From positions 1,157,001 through 1,221,000 of the forward strand of contig NZ_CP027231.1 of the NCBI RefSeq assembly GCF_002998435.1: 64,000 bases of DNA. Reading direction: 5' to 3'. The stretch's first letter is position 1. Each line of letters begins with the position of its first letter. The position numbers and the translations under genes were made by a program. The stretch is from Bacteroides zoogleoformans (GTDB taxonomy: Bacteria > Bacteroidota > Bacteroidia > Bacteroidales > Bacteroidaceae). This document shows, one piece after another, positions 43,350 through 52,284 of the stretch. The notes beneath the pieces are model-generated. The model made no database searches, was not told where the DNA came from, and worked only from the letters and a program-made list of their open reading frames with translations.

Positions 43350-46103
43350 CTATCCCTTCCTCTTCAGGAAATCGGTGGGGCTTTCGCCAAACTCCTCCTT
43401 ATAACATTTTGTAAAATAAGACGGCGATGAGAATCCCACCTCATAGCCTATTTCGGCCACTGTCATGTCAGACGAAGCGAGCAAAGACGCAGCTTTCCGC
43501 AGCCTCATCCGGCGTAAAAACTCGTTGGGCGAATAATTGGTGAGCGATTTCAACTTACGATAAAGCTGCACGCGGCTCATGCCCATCTCACGCCCCAAGT
43601 CCTCCACATTGAGCTCCGCGTCTTGCATCCGTTCCTCCACTAATGCTTTGAAGCGGGAAACAAAGTCCTTATCCATGTCGCTGACGGCTTCACGTTCAAC
43701 AGAGCGGTTATCTCCGAAAATCTGCTTTAACTGACGCCGGTTGGCTATCAAGTTATGGATACGCGACAACAGCAACCGAGAGTTGAAAGGCTTGGAGATA
43801 TAAGCGTCGGCGCCACCGTCATATCCCTGGATGCGCTGCTCGTCCAACGAACAGGCCGTGAGCAGAATCACCGGAATGTGGCATGTCTGCATCTCGCTCT
43901 TCAAACGACGGCAACACTCCACCCCATCCATGCCGGGCATCATTACATCCGAAACGATAACGTCGGGCACATACTTCATGGCCAGACGGATTCCTTCGGC
44001 TCCATCCGCCGCCTCCAGCACCCGATATTCCTTGGACAATAATGACCTGATATAACCGCGAATATCCACATTGTCATCGATGATAAGCACAATGGGCATA
44101 TCAGCCTCGATGGACTCGTCTGCCACCGCCACTTCCGCATTTATCAAGACAGACGCAACTTCCTCGGCAGGCAAGGCCATCGCAGCAGGATGATGATCGG
44201 GAATGGCTTGCCGGGGAAATGTGACAGTAAACGTGGTGCCTTTTTCGTCACTATGCGCAGCGATGCTTCCGCCATGCATCCCCACAAAAGCATGCACCAG
44301 CGCAAGCCCGATGCCGGTACCCGCCTGATGTCCGCCCACCTGATAAAAGCGCTCGAAGATGGTTTCCACCTCGGACGACGAGATGTAGCTCCCCGAATTG
44401 AATACGGATAAACTGTAATGCTGCTCCGTTGCCGACAGCCGTATGCCGATTTTCCCATTCTCCGGCGTATACTTCACCGCATTGGAGAAGAGGTTGAAAT
44501 AGATGCGCTCCATCTTCTCCGCATCCGCCATCATCCGGAAATCCACATCGGGAGACGCCTCGAAGCTGAAAGCGATATGTTTCTTCAACAACGCCATGCG
44601 GAAAGAGTCGTTCCATCCGCGAAAGGCAGCCACTAAATCAAAAGGTTCGAGATGAAGCTCCATACGTCCGTTTTCCACCTTACGGAAATCAAGTATCTGG
44701 TTCACCAGCCGAAGCAGGATATGCACGTTCTTCTTCATCAGCTCCAGAAGACGGCGAGACGGTTCGCTGATGGAACCATCGGCCATAAGCTGCTCTATGG
44801 GGTCGGCAATCAGAGTCAGCGGAGTGCGGAAATCGTGCGAAACGTTGGTGAAGAAAACAAGCTTGGCATGCGTAGCCTCTTCCAGCTCGCGAGAGAGCTG
44901 TTCCAATTGCGACTTCTGCATTTCCAATTGTTCTTTCTGTTGTATCAGCCGGGTTCTCTGCTCCTCCAGTTTCTTTTTCTGCATGGACAGTTCACGGTTC
45001 ATCCGGTTCTTGGCACGCAAAGCAAGATAAACGGCAACCAACAAGCCTACCAATAACAGAAGAGCCGTCAGACTACCGTATAGAACGACCCTCTGCGTGT
45101 CATATAGATTAAGAAAACGACCTATCTCACCGTTCAGCACCTCTATCTTTCCGTCCAGCGTGCCGATGTGTGCCGTCTGCATTTTCATGACAGCCGCGTT
45201 GGAGACATCGACAACGGACGTTCCCAATATCGTCTCACGGGGAAATTTCCTCCCTTGCAATATATCCATGGCAATCTGTACAACCCGGTCGCCCCCTGTC
45301 GGATAGATGAAAGAAGCCGTCAGCCGGCCTGCCAGAATATCTTCCAGGCCATAGTGCTCGCCGGGCAAGGCATCGATGCCTATGAAACGCATCTCCTCTG
45401 CGCGATGCCGGCGGAGGGCGGCTTCATAAGCCCCGGAGGCCATACGGTCGTTTTGGGCAAAAACGGCATCGACGTGAAGAAAACGATCGAGCAGGGTCTC
45501 CATCTTCTCACCTGCTTGTCCATGCAACCAAGCGCCGTCCACACTTTCCAGCAACCGGATGCCGGGATAAGCAGCGATGCCGTCCAGAAACCCTTCGTGC
45601 CGTTCGATGGCCGGGGTGGAGCCCGACAGTCCCGTGATTTCCACCACCGTGCCCTCACCATGCAGCAGATTGCCGATGTAAGCTCCCACCTCCTTGCCGA
45701 TTGCATAGTTGTCGGCCCCGACGTATGCCGTATATTTGTCGGAGGAAATCTTGCGGTCTACCAATATGACGGGAATCCCGCAATTGTAGGCTTCCTCCAC
45801 GACCGGCGTAATGGAACGGGCTTCATTGGGAGCAACAATCAGCAAATCCACCTTCCCATTAATGAAATGGCGGATATCCGCTTCCTGCCAAGTATTATTG
45901 TCTTTCGAAGTACGTATCTCCACCTCCACGTTGTCATAGAAACGGGCTTCGCGAAGAATCTCATTGTTCATCTGCCTTCGCCACTCATCGTCGCTGCATT
46001 GCGAAACACCGATGCGGAAACGCGCTTCGCGGCGCGAACAGGAAACCGCCACTCCTCCAAGGAGGAATAAAAGGAATAAAGTCCAAAGGGCATGCTTTTT
46101 CAT
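43350..46103 (-). CDS. Hybrid two-component sensor-regulator with sugar-binding sensor domain
   Basis: 917 residues. Order of parts: signal (lipobox-like AVSC), a type I periplasmic-binding domain (residues about 30-310, RFRIGVSQCSDDEWRRQ ... VDRKISSDKYTAYVGADNYA), a membrane helix (about 325-350), a coiled coil, a histidine kinase with phosphorylated His in FFTNVSHDFRTPLTL, an ATPase domain (GTGIGLALVHAFVGMHGG), a receiver with acceptor Asp in DVIVSDVMMPGMDG, and a C-terminal AraC HTH pair (VAEIGYEVGFSSPSYFTKCY). The layout matches the fructose-sensing BT1754 of B. thetaiotaomicron. Together with the GH32 and fructokinase genes, this makes it the likely fructose-responsive regulator of the locus. 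Confidence 0.94.
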   Translation of the reverse strand: MKKHALWTLFLLFLLGGVAVSCSRREARFRIGVSQCSDDEWRRQMNNEILREARFYDNVEVEIRTSKDNNTWQEADIRHFINGKVDLLIVAPNEARSITPVVEEAYNCGIPVILVDRKISSDKYTAYVGADNYAIGKEVGAYIGNLLHGEGTVVEITGLSGSTPAIERHEGFLDGIAAYPGIRLLESVDGAWLHGQAGEKMETLLDRFLHVDAVFAQNDRMASGAYEAALRRHRAEEMRFIGIDALPGEHYGLEDILAGRLTASFIYPTGGDRVVQIAMDILQGRKFPRETILGTSVVDVSNAAVMKMQTAHIGTLDGKIEVLNGEIGRFLNLYDTQRVVLYGSLTALLLLVGLLVAVYLALRAKNRMNRELSMQKKKLEEQRTRLIQQKEQLEMQKSQLEQLSRELEEATHAKLVFFTNVSHDFRTPLTLIADPIEQLMADGSISEPSRRLLELMKKNVHILLRLVNQILDFRKVENGRMELHLEPFDLVAAFRGWNDSFRMALLKKHIAFSFEASPDVDFRMMADAEKMERIYFNLFSNAVKYTPENGKIGIRLSATEQHYSLSVFNSGSYISSSEVETIFERFYQVGGHQAGTGIGLALVHAFVGMHGGSIAAHSDEKGTTFTVTFPRQAIPDHHPAAMALPAEEVASVLINAEVAVADESIEADMPIVLIIDDNVDIRGYIRSLLSKEYRVLEAADGAEGIRLAMKYVPDVIVSDVMMPGMDGVECCRRLKSEMQTCHIPVILLTACSLDEQRIQGYDGGADAYISKPFNSRLLLSRIHNLIANRRQLKQIFGDNRSVEREAVSDMDKDFVSRFKALVEERMQDAELNVEDLGREMGMSRVQLYRKLKSLTNYSPNEFLRRMRLRKAASLLASSDMTVAEIGYEVGFSSPSYFTKCYKEEFGESPTDFLKRKG

Positions 46104-46166
46104 CTTTTTTCGATTTAAGATTGCAAATGAACAAAGATAAGCAAAAAAACGATATTAAAAGCCTGT

Positions 46167-46236
46167 TTTAGAAACTGTTTTGATTTTATAGAAAGTGCTG
46201 ATAAAACTTAAAAAGAAAATCAAAACAGTTTCTAAA
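46167..46236. repeat. 21-bp perfect inverted repeat between fructokinase and regulator genes
   Basis: Arms 46167-46187 and 46216-46236 are exact complements around GAAACTGTTTTGAT, with a 28-bp spacer. It lies between two genes on the same strand. It may be a terminator for the upstream operon, though the T run after it is poor. Confidence 0.7.
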
Positions 46237-46298
46237 TTCCCCTCAAAAGACTTTTATTCCCGTTGCAGGGATTCTTCTTCCTGCAGGCACTGTCCGTC

Positions 46299-47186
46299 TT
46301 ACCCCAGTCTGTCCTTATAAATATGAGGCAATTCCGGCATGGCACCGCTCTGCGTACATACATACGCCGAAACCTCCACTGCCAGCTTATGCGCCTCGGG
46401 CACGGGCTTCCCACTCAGGATGGCAGCGGTAAAGGCTGCCGTAAACGAGTCGCCGGCACCCACGGTATCGGCAACCGTCACTTTCGGCGTTTCCTGAAAA
46501 GACACGACTCCGGGAGTAAACACATAGCTTCCGTTCGTTCCGCACGTCAGAATTAACATCTTCAGATTGTATTTGGCCAGCAGAATCCAGCATTTGTCTT
46601 GCAGATCGATGCCCGGATAGCCGAAGATACGGCTGATGGTCACCAACTCCTCATCGTTTATCTTAAGCACATTGCAACGGCGCATGGACTCGCAAAGTAT
46701 CTCTTTCGTATAGAATCCCTGACGCAAGTTGATATCGAATATCTTCAGGTGTCCGTCCATATCGGGCATGGCATCCAGAAAACGGTTGATGCTGGTGCGG
46801 CTCACCACGCTGCGTTGCGCCAAAGAGCCGAAGCATACCGCACGGGTGCTCAATGCCAAACGCTTCAACTCCTCAGTGAAAGGAATATTATCCCAAGCCA
46901 CGCCCTCTTTTATTTCATAACAAGGCACGCCCACGGCATCGAGCGTCACCTGAACCGTGCCCGTAGGATAAGGCACCCGCTCTATCTGGGTACGCAGCCC
47001 TTTTTGAGCAAAAACTTTCAAAATCTCATCTCCGTCTGCATCGGCGCCTACGGCACTGACCACGCGGCTGTCGAAACCGAACTGCGATACATGATAAGCA
47101 AAATTGGCCGGAGCACCGCCTATCTTCTTTCCTTCGGGAAGGCAGTCCCACAAAGCCTCTCCCATTCCTACGATAATTTCATTCAT
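46299..47186 (-). CDS. Fructokinase (PfkB family)
   Basis: 295 residues. N-terminal GGAPANFAYHVSQFGFDS is the substrate lid motif, and ADTVGAGDSFTAAFTAA holds the anion hole and catalytic Asp. The protein resembles the BT1757-type fructokinases beside GH32 genes. It phosphorylates fructose released from fructan, feeding glycolysis. It is separated from the transporter gene upstream by 184 bp holding three palindromic repeats, so it may have its own control. Confidence 0.92.
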   Translation of the reverse strand: MNEIIVGMGEALWDCLPEGKKIGGAPANFAYHVSQFGFDSRVVSAVGADADGDEILKVFAQKGLRTQIERVPYPTGTVQVTLDAVGVPCYEIKEGVAWDNIPFTEELKRLALSTRAVCFGSLAQRSVVSRTSINRFLDAMPDMDGHLKIFDINLRQGFYTKEILCESMRRCNVLKINDEELVTISRIFGYPGIDLQDKCWILLAKYNLKMLILTCGTNGSYVFTPGVVSFQETPKVTVADTVGAGDSFTAAFTAAILSGKPVPEAHKLAVEVSAYVCTQSGAMPELPHIYKDRLG

Positions 47187-47265
47187 GGTAATTATTCTTT
47201 AATAAATTAGACTTTCTGCAATCCTTTTCAAGAGAGTGGCGGAATCAATCCTAAATCGATGGTAG

Positions 47266-47326
47266 CTAAGTAGTATACTTAGGGGGTCTAAGTCGTATAC
47301 TTAGGGTACCTCAGTCGTATACTTAG
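47266..47326 (-). promoter_or_regulatory. Three palindromic 17-mers at 22-bp spacing upstream of the fructokinase
   Basis: CTAAGTAGTATACTTAG (47266-47282), CTAAGTCGTATACTTAG (47288-47304) and CTCAGTCGTATACTTAG (47310-47326). Each is a near-palindrome CTAAGT-n5-ACTTAG, and each starts 22 bp after the last, about two helical turns. This suits cooperative binding of a dimeric regulator; hairpins in the mRNA between the transporter and kinase genes are the alternative. Confidence 0.7.
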
Positions 47327-47370
47327 ATACCCCCCTCTCAGAACATATCCTGACGCTGCATCGAACAATG

Positions 47371-48534
47371 TCAGCGTTTCATCTTCAGCATGTAGAAAAA
47401 TAAATACAATACACCGATTGTCATTACAGCTACCGCCCCACTTTGTCCCACGGCATCGCTTGCCAATCCCATGGCTATGGGAAAGACCGTGCCGCCGAAG
47501 AGCCCCATAATCATCAGCCCGGATACCTCGTTCTTCTTCTGCGGCATGGCAAGCAATGCCTGCGAGAAAATAATCGGGAAGATATTCGAGTTGCCAAAGC
47601 CGATGAGGGCAATGCACACGTAAATCATTGTTTTTTCATGGAAGACGAACAGCCCAGCCATAGCTGCCAACATGCACAACACACTGACTGCAAAGAATGG
47701 TTTAGAAGCCACCTTCTGCAAGACGACAGCTCCCAAAAGACATCCCGCCGTACGGAAAATGAAATAAAGGCTGGTGGCAAAGCCGGCATCAGATAAGGTC
47801 ATCCCCAAACGCTCCATCAGAATCTTGGGAGCCGTTGTATTGGTGCCCACATCAATGCCCACATGGCACATGATGCCCAGAAAGCAGAGCAGGATGAACG
47901 GCTTGCCCAGCAAGGCGAGGCATTCGCCGAAAGTAGACGGACGTCCTTCTTCCTTTTCTTCCTGAATGGAAGTACCGCCCAGCCCAAAGATGGCAATCAC
48001 CGCAACTATCATATAGATGGGAAACAGTATCCTCCACCCCATACCCAGCGACGGTATGGTTTGCGTAGCTCCCCACATAGCAATGTAAGGAGCAAGAAAC
48101 GAAGCGATAGCCTTGACAAACTGCCCGAAAGTCAGCGAACTTGCCAATCTTTCGCCACTGACGATATTGGAAAGCAACGGATTGAGCGATGTCTGCATTA
48201 GCGCATTGCCGATGCCCAGCAATGAAAACGAAAGCAGCATCAGCACATACCCGTCTCCGAAAACCGGAAGAAGCAGCGAAGCAAAAGTCACGAACAGGCT
48301 CAACAATACCGTCTTTTTCCGTCCGATACGGTTCATCAGCATCCCCGTGGGTACGGAGAAAATGAGAAACCAGAAGAAAACCAGAGAGGGAAATATGTTG
48401 GCCTGCGCATCGGTCAGCCCCAAATCGGCCTTTACGAAGTTGGAAGCAATGCCCACCAAGTCTACAAAGCCCATGGCAAAGAAGCAAAGCATGATGGGCA
48501 ACAGCTTTGCCAATGAATGATTCTTGTTATTCAT
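47371..48534 (-). CDS. MFS sugar (fructose) transporter, FHS-like
   Basis: 387 residues with about 12 membrane helices (for example LLPIMLCFFAMGFVDLVGIA, RIGRKKTVLLSLFVTFASLL). The gene lies between GH32 and fructokinase, the place of BT1758 in the B. thetaiotaomicron fructan locus. It should carry released fructose across the inner membrane, probably with protons. The start is 19 bp after the GH32 stop, so the two are co-transcribed. Confidence 0.92.
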   Translation of the reverse strand: MNNKNHSLAKLLPIMLCFFAMGFVDLVGIASNFVKADLGLTDAQANIFPSLVFFWFLIFSVPTGMLMNRIGRKKTVLLSLFVTFASLLLPVFGDGYVLMLLSFSLLGIGNALMQTSLNPLLSNIVSGERLASSLTFGQFVKAIASFLAPYIAMWGATQTIPSLGMGWRILFPIYMIVAVIAIFGLGGTSIQEEKEEGRPSTFGECLALLGKPFILLCFLGIMCHVGIDVGTNTTAPKILMERLGMTLSDAGFATSLYFIFRTAGCLLGAVVLQKVASKPFFAVSVLCMLAAMAGLFVFHEKTMIYVCIALIGFGNSNIFPIIFSQALLAMPQKKNEVSGLMIMGLFGGTVFPIAMGLASDAVGQSGAVAVMTIGVLYLFFYMLKMKR

Positions 48535-48552
48535 AGCTATTTTAGTAAAATG

Positions 48553-50385
48553 TTATTTATTCATATTCAGTGGATAAACGGTCAGTTTGTTCACCCGGCA
48601 CTGTCCCCCGTCGGTAGAAACGCTGATTTTTGTGTAAGGGTGCTTCGGAAACACCAGATTTGTCATGGCAAACCTGCCGCTCGCCTCAAAAGCCTCGACG
48701 CTGCAACGGTCTATAAAGAAGCGTAACCGCTGTTGCTCTCCATCGGCAACGGGAGCAACGGTCACAGCCGGAAAGTCTTTGCTGAAATCCGTCAACCCAC
48801 TCTTGGCACGATCCATGCTGAAGGTTTTATTCACAGCGTCGTACGTCATGACAACCTGTTCATCCTCCTCGTTGGCAAGCACGATGTTCACCTTACCGGC
48901 CGAATGTGCATTAATATCCAATTCAATCTCGCATATACCGCTGTTATCGACAGGCAGTTTGCGAACCGCCGCTTTTTTCCCCACGGAGAATGCAGCATAC
49001 TTCAATGCCTTTTCCCCCCGCAAAGCCTCGATTTCTTTCGCCGGAACGGTAGCCAAGCAAAGTTCGCCGTCTTCGGCCCGATAAAGCTCCAGATCGCGCG
49101 GCAGAGAGTTGGCGCTGCGGTATTGCTTGGTAGGCACATTGTTGGCATATTGCCAGTTACTCATCCAAGCAATGATGGTATGGCGGTTTTCGGAAACATT
49201 GCTCCACGACACTGCGGCATAATGATCTTTTCCATAGTCCATCCACTTCGTCACTTCGGGCTTCGTGTCGCACGTGAAAGTTTTTCCGTCGAAATCACCC
49301 ACAAAATATTGTGCCGCACTACCGCCGAAAGGTCCTCCGGGATTGATGTTACAGATAAGCACCCATTTCTTCTCATCCGTGCCCCGAACGGGAAGTTGCA
49401 TCAAGTCGGGACATTCCCAAACCCCGTCCTGCGCACCATATCCTTTCCCGAAAGCGCTCTCCTTGGTCCACTCCTTCAGATTATCGGAAGTATAAATCCA
49501 CATCTCTTTCTCGAGAGCAGCGGCAAGGATAAGAACCCACTTACGGCTTTCAGCATGCCAGAACATGTTCGGGTCGCGACATTCTTTGTCGGAAGTAATG
49601 ATAGGATTGCCCTCATAAAATTGGAAGGTTTTTCCGTTGTCCCGGCTATAAGCCAGACTTTGAATTTGGCTCGCACCCGCCGAAGTATAGATGGCTATGA
49701 CCGCATCTTTCCCAAAGCCTACGGTATTTTCCTTATCCACCACACTGCTTCCACTGAACACTATCCCCAGCCCATTCGGTTCTATGGCCACCGGATGATG
49801 CTCCCAATGTATCAAGTCCTTACTGGAAGAATGTCCCCAATTCATATTCCCCCACATGGAGCCGTAAGGGTTATACTGATAATAAAGATGATATTCCCCA
49901 TCCTTGTAGAACATTCCGTTAGGATCGTTCATCCAACCGTAAAGTGGCGTGTGGTGATAAAGAGGGCGAAATTCTTCACGATTGGCAGTATCAAAAATAT
50001 CAGCCAGCTTGATGTCGTCCCAACAGACATCCTCCATAGCGTCCCGTACATTGGAGCGACTATTCCCAGAATGAATATCAAAAGAGACGGTTTTCCCCTT
50101 GTATTGTTCCAAATCAAAAGGAACCAGATAGTCCGCACGATTCATTGCCAGCCTGACGGTGAACGTCCGCTCTGCTTTATTATTCACAAGCACATGAACG
50201 GTTGCTTCGGGAGCCGCCTCTTCAACGGGTAGCAAAAGGTATTTCTTAGGAGAGACAACTTGTATCAGACTATGGTTAGCACCCAGATAATGGACTTTCA
50301 GTCCTTCTCGATTTTGCGCCGCACAAAATCCAAAGCTTATCCACAGCAGGAGAAGCAATGCGGTCAGATTTCTTTTTACGTTCAT
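48553..50385 (-). CDS. GH32 fructan hydrolase (levanase/inulinase type)
   Basis: About 610 residues from the ATG at 50385 (MNVKRNLTALLLLLWISFGF), preferred to the ATG nine codons upstream because it gives a normal signal peptide. An N-terminal DUF4980-like domain (about 25-130) precedes the five-bladed propeller. Catalytic residues are the nucleophile Asp in GWMNDPNGMFY, the stabiliser in CRDPNMFW and the acid/base Glu in VWECPDLMQL. A C-terminal beta-sandwich follows, with CSVEAFEASGRFAMTN. It cleaves fructose from levan or inulin. The signal lacks a clear lipobox, so a periplasmic exo-enzyme is likely. Confidence 0.94.
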   Translation of the reverse strand: MNVKRNLTALLLLLWISFGFCAAQNREGLKVHYLGANHSLIQVVSPKKYLLLPVEEAAPEATVHVLVNNKAERTFTVRLAMNRADYLVPFDLEQYKGKTVSFDIHSGNSRSNVRDAMEDVCWDDIKLADIFDTANREEFRPLYHHTPLYGWMNDPNGMFYKDGEYHLYYQYNPYGSMWGNMNWGHSSSKDLIHWEHHPVAIEPNGLGIVFSGSSVVDKENTVGFGKDAVIAIYTSAGASQIQSLAYSRDNGKTFQFYEGNPIITSDKECRDPNMFWHAESRKWVLILAAALEKEMWIYTSDNLKEWTKESAFGKGYGAQDGVWECPDLMQLPVRGTDEKKWVLICNINPGGPFGGSAAQYFVGDFDGKTFTCDTKPEVTKWMDYGKDHYAAVSWSNVSENRHTIIAWMSNWQYANNVPTKQYRSANSLPRDLELYRAEDGELCLATVPAKEIEALRGEKALKYAAFSVGKKAAVRKLPVDNSGICEIELDINAHSAGKVNIVLANEEDEQVVMTYDAVNKTFSMDRAKSGLTDFSKDFPAVTVAPVADGEQQRLRFFIDRCSVEAFEASGRFAMTNLVFPKHPYTKISVSTDGGQCRVNKLTVYPLNMNK

Positions 50386-50481
50386 ATAGATATTGGTTTT
50401 ATGTTTTCTCATGGTTTCATGTTTTTCATCTGTCGCAAAGATACGACATTGAGTAATTACGAACTATCTTTTCAAATATTA

Positions 50482-52266
50482 TCAGTTGAACGGAGCATAA
50501 CCCGGATTCTGCACATATTTGCCTCCTGAAAAACCATACTGATTGTTCGGCACAGGATAATATTCGTCTTTTCCTCCAGAGAAATGCGCATGGGCATAAT
50601 AAATACGTTTATCTGCTTCCATTGCGATATATTTATTCATGACGGTTTCCGCTATTCCCCAACGAACCAAGTCAAAAAAGCGTTCTCCCTCCAGGGCTTT
50701 TTCAAGACGCACCTCACGACGCAGAGCCTGACGGGCATACTCCTGATTCCAGCCATCGGAAGGATAAGGATTCACAAGATAATTGGCCGCATTTTTGCTG
50801 CGGTCGTTGAAGTCCTTCACATATACACTGTTACGGGCACGATTACGAATCTGATTAATCAACCCACGTGCAACTTCAAGACCGTCGCCTTCATTGAGTT
50901 CAATAAGCGCCTCGGCCTTCCAGAGAAGAATATCCGCATAACGTATGATTTGCCAGTTCAATTGCGAAGCACCCCAAGGCCAACCGTTAAACATATCGCT
51001 GCTCTCGGGAGAAACCCAGAAACGCTTAATGCAATTGTAGCAATAGGTCTCTTTGTCGCGCACCCATCCTTCGCACGGCTTTTCAGAATATGTTTTCCAC
51101 GTGATATTGGGACGTCCTACCACAAAATCAAGACGCGGGTCGACATTGGGTGTAGTATTCTCCAGCGTATAAACACCATTATTCAACACAGCCCGGCTAT
51201 AATCGGCTTTCGATTGATAATTAAAATCAGGCAAACCCGCCTCATCCGTCTGATAAGCGTTAATCAGGTCTTGGCTGGGCAAGAAGAAACCGTCGCCGCC
51301 ATAAGGGCTGCCCCCGCCCGGAGAATTCAACAAATTACTCCAATTGATGCGGCCGGCGCTCTCAGTCCCATCATTCATGGAATACTGAATGGCAAAAACA
51401 GACTCCTTACCATTTTCATTCGCAACAAGATCCAACCCTTGAAAATCTTCAAGCAGACCGTAACGGTTGCCGGCTGTGACCCGATCGCAAAGCGATACCA
51501 CCTCTTTCAATAAATCTCTATTGATGGAAGTTACGGCATGCGAAGCCTCATCCTGTTGATAGGCTCGATACAGTTTTATCTTGGCCGCATACGCCAAAGC
51601 GACATATTTATGAATACATCCCGCCTCGGGCTGTGTCTCGGGGAGCTGCTCCGCAGCATCGAGCATCTCTTCGGCCAACTTACCCAAAATCTCGTCACGG
51701 GTAAACTCATTGTTCGGAATATCGGGATAACGGGTAATCTCGACGTTCTCATCAAAATAAGGAATCTTATTGAAAAGACGGCTCAACTCAAAATAATAAT
51801 GGGCACGAAGCACTTTCATCTCGGCGATGCGGGACGCGCGGCCCTTCACTTGTTCATCCGTCGCACTGTTCAATACACGCAAAGCAGAGTTACAACGTTG
51901 CACACTGCAATACAGATGATACCATTTACTATCCAAGAATCCATTGGTTGCATCCATATCGAATGTTTCCATGCGATGCACCTCATTAAGGTCGCCTACA
52001 CCGCCGCCCCCCTTATATGCGTTATCCGAACGCACTTCACCATAAGTCCAGTTGGAAGTAGGATGACACCACACGCTCCAGCTTTGTCCCTCCGGACCGC
52101 CCAAAGCGGCATACGCAGCATTCACCAGCAAATCGGCTCCTCTCGTGGAAGTCATAATCGTTTCATTCAAGCTGCCTTGAGGCTTCAAGTCCAAGAAGCT
52201 GTCTTCATTGCAGCTTACATTCATCAGCGTTACAGCGCCAAGTATATATACATATTTCAATTTCAT
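50482..52266 (-). CDS. SusD/RagB-family surface glycan-binding lipoprotein (pair 2)
   Basis: About 594 residues from the ATG at 52266 (MKLKYVYILGAVTLMNVSC), two codons inside the longest frame; the lipobox is NVSC. The SusD family pattern is clear: EDSFLDLKPQGSLNE at the start, KVLRAHYYFELSRLFNKIPY, WQIIRYADILLWKAEALIEL and RREVRLEKALEGERFFDLVRW at the end. It lies 19 bp after its susC partner and before the GH32 gene. No SusE-like surface binding protein lies between, unlike in B. thetaiotaomicron. Confidence 0.95.
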   Translation of the reverse strand: MKLKYVYILGAVTLMNVSCNEDSFLDLKPQGSLNETIMTSTRGADLLVNAAYAALGGPEGQSWSVWCHPTSNWTYGEVRSDNAYKGGGGVGDLNEVHRMETFDMDATNGFLDSKWYHLYCSVQRCNSALRVLNSATDEQVKGRASRIAEMKVLRAHYYFELSRLFNKIPYFDENVEITRYPDIPNNEFTRDEILGKLAEEMLDAAEQLPETQPEAGCIHKYVALAYAAKIKLYRAYQQDEASHAVTSINRDLLKEVVSLCDRVTAGNRYGLLEDFQGLDLVANENGKESVFAIQYSMNDGTESAGRINWSNLLNSPGGGSPYGGDGFFLPSQDLINAYQTDEAGLPDFNYQSKADYSRAVLNNGVYTLENTTPNVDPRLDFVVGRPNITWKTYSEKPCEGWVRDKETYCYNCIKRFWVSPESSDMFNGWPWGASQLNWQIIRYADILLWKAEALIELNEGDGLEVARGLINQIRNRARNSVYVKDFNDRSKNAANYLVNPYPSDGWNQEYARQALRREVRLEKALEGERFFDLVRWGIAETVMNKYIAMEADKRIYYAHAHFSGGKDEYYPVPNNQYGFSGGKYVQNPGYAPFN

Positions 52267-52284
52267 AATCATACGTTTTAAAGT

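Noticed and set aside
47266..47326. CRISPR-like repeat array
   Set aside because: Spacers are only 5 bp, the repeats are palindromes of 17 bp, and no cas gene is in the window.
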